A stretch of DNA of 64,000 bases. It comes from Bombus terrestris. Lineage: Eukaryota; Arthropoda; Insecta; Hymenoptera; Apidae. The stretch lies in NCBI RefSeq assembly GCF_910591885.1, contig NW_025963578.1:496001-560000 (forward strand), read 5' to 3'. The position numbers and the translations under genes were made by a program. The stretch's first letter is position 1. Each line of letters begins with the position of its first letter. The notes beneath the pieces are model-generated. The model was not told the origin of the DNA and searched no databases. It saw only the letters and a program-made list of their open reading frames with translations. This document shows positions 56,730 to 64,000 of the stretch, piece after piece.

Positions 56730-59700
56730 GGACACCGTGGGACTTCGTTGGACAACGTGGGACAACGTGGGACAACGTGGGACAACGTGGGACAACGTGG
56801 GACACCGTTGGACACCGTGGGACACCGTTGGACACCGTTGGACATCGTTGGACACCGTGGGACAACGTGGGAAAACGTGGGACAACGTGGGAAACCATGG
56901 AACAACGTGGGACAACGTGGGACAACGTGGGACAACGTGGGACAACGTGGGACAACGTGGGACAACGTGGGACACCGTTGGACATCGTTGGACACCGTGG
57001 GACAACGTGGGACAACGTGGGACAACGTGGGACACCGTTGGACACCGTGGGACACCGTTGGACAACGTGGGACAACGTGGGACACCGTTGGACATCGTTG
57101 GACACCGTGGGACAGAGTGGGACAACGTGGGACAACGTGGGAAACCATGGAACAACGTGGGACAACGTGGGACAACGTGGGACAACGTGGGACAACGTGG
57201 GACAACGTGGGACATCGTTGGACACCGTGGGACAACGTGGGACAACGTGGGACAACGTGGGACACCGTTGGACACCGTTGGACATCGTTGGACATCGTTG
57301 GACATCGTGGGACACCGTTGGACATCGTTGGACATCGTTGGACACCGTTGGACATCGTTGGACATCGTTGGACATCGTTGGACACCGTTGGACACCGTTG
57401 GACACCGTGGGACACCGTTGGACATCGGTGGACATCGTTGGACACCGTTGGACATCGTTGGACACCGTGGGACAACGTGGGACAACGTGGGACAACGTGG
57501 GACAACGTGGGACAACGTGGGACAACGTGGGACAACGTGGGACATCGTTGGACATCGTGGGACACCGTTGGACATCGTTGGACACCGTTGGACATCGTTG
57601 GACACCGTGGGACAACGTGGGACAACGTGGGACAACGTGGGACACCGTTGGACATCGTTGGACACCGTTGGACATCGTTGGACACCGTGGGACACCGTTG
57701 GACACCGTTGGACACCGTTGGACATCGGTGGACATCGTGGGACACCGTTGGACACCGTTGGACATCGTTGGACACCGTTGGACACCGTGGGACAACGTGG
57801 GACAACGTGGGACAACGTGGGACAACGTGGGACAACGTGGGACAACGTGGGACACCGTTGGACATCGTTGGACACCGTGGGACAACGTGGGACAACGTGG
57901 GACAACGTGGGACACCGTTGGACACCGTGGGACACCGTTGGACAACGTGGGACAACGTGGGACACCGTTGGACATCGTTGGACACCGTGGGACAGAGTGG
58001 GACAACGTGGGACAACGTGGGAAACCATGGAACAACGTGGGACAACGTGGGACAACGTGGGACAACGTGGGACAACGTGGGACAACGTGGGACACCGTTG
58101 GACATCGTTGGACACCGTGGGACAACGTGGGACAACGTGGGACAACGTGGGACACCGTTGGACACCGTTGGACATCGTTGGACATCGTTGGACATCGTGG
58201 GACACCGTTGGACATCGGTGGACATCGTGGGACACCGTTGGACACCGTTGGACATCGTTGGACACCGTTGGACACCGTGGGACAACGTGGGACAACGTGG
58301 GACAACGTGGGACAACGTGGGACAACGTGGGACAACGTGGGACAACGTGGGACAACGTGGGACAACGTGGGACACCGTTGGACATCGTTGGACACCGTTG
58401 GACATCGTTGGACACCGTGGGACAACGTGGGACAACGTGGGACAACGTGGGACACCGTTGGACATCGTTGGACACCGTTGGACATCGTTGGACACCGTGG
58501 GACACCGTTGGACACCGTTGGACACCGTTGGACAACGTGGGACAACGTGGGACAACGTGGGACAACGTGGGACACCGTTGGACACCGTGGGACTTCGTTG
58601 GACAACGTGGGACAACGTGGGACAACGTGGGACAACGTGGGACAACGTGGGACACCGTTGGACACCGTGGGACACCGTTGGACACCGTTGGACACCGTTG
58701 GACATCGGTGGACATCGTGGGACACCGTTGGACACCGTTGGACATCGTTGGACACCGTTGGACACCGTGGGACAACGTGGGACAACGTGGGACAACGTGG
58801 GACAACGTGGGACAACGTGGGACAACGTGGGACAACGTGGGACAACGTGGGACAACGTGGGACAACGTGGGACACCGTTGGACACCGTGGGACTTCGTTG
58901 GACATCGTTGGACATCGTTGGACATCGTTGGACACCGTTGGACATCGTTGGACATCGTTGGACACCGTTGGACATCGTTGGACATCGTTGGACACCGTTG
59001 GACACCGTGGGACTTCGTTGGACAACGTGGGACAACGTGGGACAACGTGGGACAACGTGGGACAACGTGGGACACCGTTGGACACCGTGGGACACCGTTG
59101 GACACCGTTGGACATCGTTGGACACCGTGGGACAACGTGGGACAACGTGGGACAACGTGGGAAACCATGGAAAAACGTGGGACAACGTGGGACAACGTGG
59201 GACAACGTGGGACAACGTGGGACACCGTTGGACATCGTTGGACACCGTGGGACAACGTGGGACAACGTGGGACAACGTGGGACACCGTTGGACACCGTGG
59301 GACACCGTTGGACACCGTGGGACACCGTTGGACAACGTGGGACAACGTGGGACAACGTGGGACAACGTGGGACAACGTGGGACAACGTGGGACAACGTGG
59401 GACAACGTGGGACAACGTGGGACACCGTTGGACACCGTGGGACACCATTGGACAACGTGGGACAACGTGGGACAACGTGGGACAACGTGGGACAACGTGG
59501 GACACCGTTGGACACCGTGGGACACCGTTGGACACCGTTGGACATCGTTGGACACCGTGGGACAACGTGGGACAACGTGGGACAACGTGGGAAACCATGG
59601 AACAACGTGGGACAACGTGGGACAACGTGGGACAACGTGGGACAACGTGGGACAACGTGGGACACCGTTGGACATCGTTGGACACCGTGGGACAACATGG

Positions 59701-62700
59701 GACAACGTGGGACAACGTGGGACACCGTTGGACACCGTTGGACATCGTTGGACATCGTTGGACATCGTTGGACACCGTTGGACATCGTTGGACACCGTTG
59801 GACATCGTTGGACATCGTTGGACATCGTTGGACACCGTTGGACACCGTTGGACACCGTTGGACACCGTTGGACATCGGTGGACATCGTGGGACACCGTTG
59901 GACATCGTTGGACACCGTTGGACATCGTTGGACACCGTGGGACAACGTGGGACAACGTGGGACAACGTGGGACACCGTTGGACATCGTTGGACACCGTGG
60001 GACATCGTTGGACACCGTGGGACACCGTTGGACACCTTTGGACACCGTTGGACATCGGTGGACATCGTGGGACACCGTTGGACACCGTTGGACATCGTTG
60101 GACACCGTTGGACACCGTGGGACAACGTGGGACAACGTGGGACAACGTGGGACAACGTGGGACAACGTGGGACAACGTGGGACAACGTGGGACACCGTTG
60201 GACACCGTGGGACACCGTTGGACAACGTGGGACAACGTGGGACAGCGTGGGACAACGCGGGACAACGTGGGACACCGTTGGACACCGTGGGACACCGTTG
60301 GACACCGTTGGACATCGTTGGACACCGTGGGACAACGTGGGACAACGTGGGACAACGTGGGAAACCATGGAACAACGTGGGACAACGTGGGACAACGTGG
60401 GACAACGTGGGACAACGTGGGACACCGTTGGACATCGTTGGACACCGTGGGACAACGTGGGACAGCGTAGGACAACGTGGGACACCGTTGGACACCGTGG
60501 GATAGCGTTGGACACCGTGGGACACCGTTGGACAACGTGGGACAACGTGGGACAACGTGGGACAACGTGGGACACCGTTGGACACCGTTGGACATCGTTG
60601 GACATCGTTGGACATCGTGGGACACCGTTGGACATCGTTGGACACCGTTGGACAACGTGGGACAACGTGGGACAACGTGGGACACCGTTGGACATCGTTG
60701 GACACCGTTGGACATCGTTGGACACCGTTGGACATCGTTGGACACCGTGGGACACCGTTGGACACCGTTGGACACCGTTGGACATCGGTGGACATCGTGG
60801 GACACCGTTGGACACCGTTGGACATCGTTGGACACCGTTGGACACCGTGCGACAACGTGGGACAACGTGGGACAACGTGGGACAACGTGGGACAACGTGG
60901 GACAACGTGGGACAACGTGGGACACCGTTGGACACCGTGGGACTTCGTTGGACAACGTGGGACAACGTGGGACAACGTGGGACAACGTGGGACAACGTGG
61001 GACACCGTTGGACACCGTGGGACACCGTTGGACACCGTTGGACATCGTTGGACACCGTGGGACAACGTGGGACAACGTGGGACAACGTGGGAAACCATGG
61101 AACAACGTGGGACAACGTGGGACAACGTGGGACAACGTGGGACAACGTGGGACAACGTGGGACAACGTGGGACACCGTTGGACATCGTTGGACACCGTGG
61201 GACAACGTGGGACAACGTGGGACAACGTGGGACACCGTTGGACACCGTGGGACACCGTTGGACAACGTGGGACAACGTGGGACACCGTTGGACATCGTTG
61301 GACACCGTGGGACAGAGTGGGACAACGTGGGACAACGTGGGAAACCATGGAACAACGTGGGACAACGTGGGACAACGTGGGACAACGTGGGACAACGTGG
61401 GACAACGTTGGACATCGTGGGACACCGTTGGACATCGTTGGACACCGTTGGACATCGTTGGACACCGTGGGACAACGTGGGACAACGTGGGACAACGTGG
61501 GACACCGTTGGACATCGTTGGACACCGTTGGACATCGTTGGACACCGTGGGACACCGTTGGACACCTTTGGACACCGTTGGACATCGGTGGACATCGTGG
61601 GACACCGTTGGACACCGTTGGACATCGTTGGACACCGTTGGACACCGTGGGACAACGTGGGACAACGTGGGACAACGTGGGACAACGTGGGACAACGTGG
61701 GACAACGTGGGACAACGTGGGACAACGTGGGACACCGTGGGACACCGTTGGACACCGTGGGACACCGTTGGACAACGTGGGACAACGTGGGACAACGTGG
61801 GACAACGCGGGACAACGTGGGACACCGTTGGACACCGTGGGACACCGTTGGACACCGTTGGATATCGTTGGACACCGTGGGACAACGTGGGACAACGTGG
61901 GACAACGTGGGAAACCATGGAACAACGTGGGACAACGTGGGACAACGTGGGACAACGTGGGACAACGTGGGACACCGTTGGACATCGTTGGACACCGTGG
62001 GACAACGTGGGACAACGTGGGACAACGTGGGACACCGTTGGACACCGTGGGACACCGTTGGACACCGTGGGACACCGTTGGACAACGTGGGACAACGTGG
62101 GACAACGTGGGACAACGTGGGACACCGTTGGACACCGTTGGACATCGTTGGACATCGTTGGACATCGTGGGACACCGTTGGACATCGTTGGACACCGTTG
62201 GACAACGTGGGACAACGTGGGACAACGTGGGACAACGTGGGACAACGTGGGACAACGTGGGACAACGTGGGACAACGTGGGACAACGTGGGACAACGTGG
62301 GACAACGTGGGACACCGTTGGACACCGTGGGACTTCGTTGGACAACGTGGGACAACGTGGGACAACGTGGGACAACGTGGGACAACGTGGGACACCGTTG
62401 GACACCGTGGGACACCGTTGGACACCGTTGGACATCGTTGGACACCGTGGGACAACGTGGGACAACGTGGGACAACGTGGGAAACCATGGAACAACGTGG
62501 GACAACGTGGGACAACGTGGGACAACGTGGGACAACGTGGGACAACGTGGGACAACGTGGGACACCGTTGGACATCGTTGGACACCGTGGGACAACGTGG
62601 GACAACGTGGGACAACGTGGGACACCGTTGGACACCGTGGGACACCGTTGGACAACGTGGGACAACGTGGGACACCGTTGGACATCGTTGGACACCGTGG

Positions 62701-63900
62701 GACAGAGTGGGACAACGTGGGACAACGTGGGAAACCATGGAACAACGTGGGACAACGTGGGACAACGTGGGACAACGTGGGACAACGTGGGACAACGTGG
62801 GACATCGTTGGACACCGTGGGACAACGTGGGACAACGTGGGACAACGTGGGACACCGTTGGACACCGTTGGACATCGTTGGACATCGTTGGACATCGTGG
62901 GACACCGTTGGACATCGTTGGACATCGTTGGACACCGTTGGACATCGTTGGACATCGTTGGACATCGTTGGACACCGTTGGACACCGTTGGACACCGTGG
63001 GACACCGTTGGACATCGGTGGACATCGTTGGACACCGTTGGACATCGTTGGACACCGTGGGACAACGTGGGACAACGTGGGACAACGTGGGACAACGTGG
63101 GACAACGTGGGACAACGTGGGACAACGTGGGACATCGTTGGACATCGTGGGACACCGTTGGACATCGTTGGACACCGTTGGACATCGTTGGACACCGTGG
63201 GACAACGTGGGACAACGTGGGACAACGTGGGACACCGTTGGACATCGTTGGACACCGTTGGACATCGTTGGACACCGTGGGACACCGTTGGACACCGTTG
63301 GACACCGTTGGACATCGGTGGACATCGTGGGACACCGTTGGACACCGTTGGACATCGTTGGACACCGTTGGACACCGTGGGACAACGTGGGACAACGTGG
63401 GACAACGTGGGACAACGTGGGACAACGTGGGACAACGTGGGACACCGTTGGACATCGTTGGACACCGTGGGACAACGTGGGACAACGTGGGACAACGTGG
63501 GACACCGTTGGACACCGTGGGACACCGTTGGACAACGTGGGACAACGTGGGACACCGTTGGACATCGTTGGACACCGTGGGACAGAGTGGGACAACGTGG
63601 GACAACGTGGGAAACCATGGAACAACGTGGGACAACGTGGGACAACGTGGGACAACGTGGGACAACGTGGGACAACGTGGGACACCGTTGGACATCGTTG
63701 GACACCGTGGGACAACGTGGGACAACGTGGGACAACGTGGGACACCGTTGGACACCGTTGGACATCGTTGGACATCGTTGGACATCGTGGGACACCGTTG
63801 GACATCGGTGGACACCGTGGGACACCGTTGGACACCGTTGGACATCGTTGGACACCGTTGGACACCGTGGGACAACGTGGGACAACGTGGGACAACGTGG
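56730..63900 (+). repeat. Satellite blocks repeated at 5,590 bp, each with an 880-bp tandem pair
   Basis: GACTTCGTTG at 56731/62321, GAAACCATGG at 56891/62481 and 57141/62731, and GACAGAGTGG at 57111/62701 and 57991/63581 all show a 5,590-bp offset. Inside each block GACAGAGTGG and GAAACCATGG recur after 880 bp (57111/57991, 57141/58021; 62701/63581, 62731/63611). The 880-bp duplication therefore came first and was carried along in the larger one. Confidence 0.8.
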
Positions 63901-64000
63901 GACAACGTGGGACAACGTGGGACAACGTGGGACAACGTGGGACAACGTGGGACAACGTGGGACAACGTGGGACACCGTTGGACATCGTTGGACACCGTTG

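Larger units (their letters stand above)
13486..64000 (+). repeat. 10-bp satellite array 3 (50.5 kb, open to the right)
   Basis: This is over 50 kb of the same 10-bp satellite, one orientation throughout, ending inside a unit at the window edge. The register changes once, by a 1-bp loss at about 26,851 (GAC at positions ending in 2 before, 1 after). Composition shifts along the array. From 13.5 to 16.6 kb it resembles array 2. From 16.6 to 23.2 kb it lacks the GAAACCATGG marker. After 23.2 kb the marker returns with new variants such as GACTTCGTTG, GATATCGTTG, GACAACGCGG and GACAGAGTGG. Type C-rich blocks are commoner than in array 2. Open frames of thousands of codons are present on both strands and have no coding signal beyond the repeat. 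No RNA gene, mobile element or unique sequence was seen anywhere in it. Confidence 0.97.

Noticed and set aside
29042..63985. A - strand open frame of more than 11,000 codons, and similar frames on both strands
   Set aside because: All frames on both strands are open over the same DNA, there is no conserved start or end, no domain, and frames end only where a rare satellite variant makes a stop. It is a repeat artefact.
13486..64000. Telomeric repeat
   Set aside because: The unit varies too much between neighbours and is not a TTAGG- or TTAGGG-like G-rich motif. Telomerase products are more uniform, and an LTR-bearing internal array fits a satellite better.

Overview
The whole window is non-genic. 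It is eukaryotic satellite DNA: a 10-bp tandem repeat running head-to-tail in one orientation from the first base to the last, about 62.1 kb in all, and cut only by two copies of one 932-bp inserted element. The main unit types on the + strand are GACAACGTGG (A), GACACCGTTG (B), GACATCGTTG (C), GACACCGTGG (D), GACATCGTGG (E) and GACATCGGTG (F). I found no protein gene, rRNA, tRNA, CRISPR array or bacterial-style regulatory site. The very long open frames on both strands are by-products of a 10-bp unit that contains no stop codon. A satellite plus a solo-LTR-like element points to a eukaryote, probably an animal with a large repeat fraction. The sequence does not let me name the species.

Layout: array 1 (1-1736, continuing off the left edge); inserted element copy 1 (1737-2668); array 2 (2669-12553); inserted element copy 2 (12554-13485); array 3 (13486-64000, continuing off the right edge). 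Each inserted element starts with TG, ends with CA and is flanked by a 5-bp direct repeat, CCGTT. Removing the element and one CCGTT restores an intact satellite unit in register. This is the signature of a solo LTR inserted into the satellite. The two copies lie exactly 10,817 bp apart, share the same insertion point and are identical by my reading. One insertion was therefore copied as part of a roughly 10.8-kb higher-order unit.

Inside the arrays, rare unit variants act as barcodes and reveal nested duplications: 660, 910, 1,180, 2,400, 3,700-3,720, 5,590 (containing an 880-bp pair) and about 8,990 bp. Growth has been almost entirely by whole 10-bp units. I saw only one register break in 62 kb, a 1-bp loss near 26,851. 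Array 3 is patchy: a GAAACCATGG marker variant is common at 13.5-16.6 kb and from 23.2 kb onward but absent from 16,631-23,200.

Features that could matter biologically are one CpG in nearly every unit, GGG runs with 7-nt loops on one strand (predicted weak G-quadruplexes), and a CAACGG Myb-type core on the - strand of type B units. These are predictions from sequence, not demonstrated functions.
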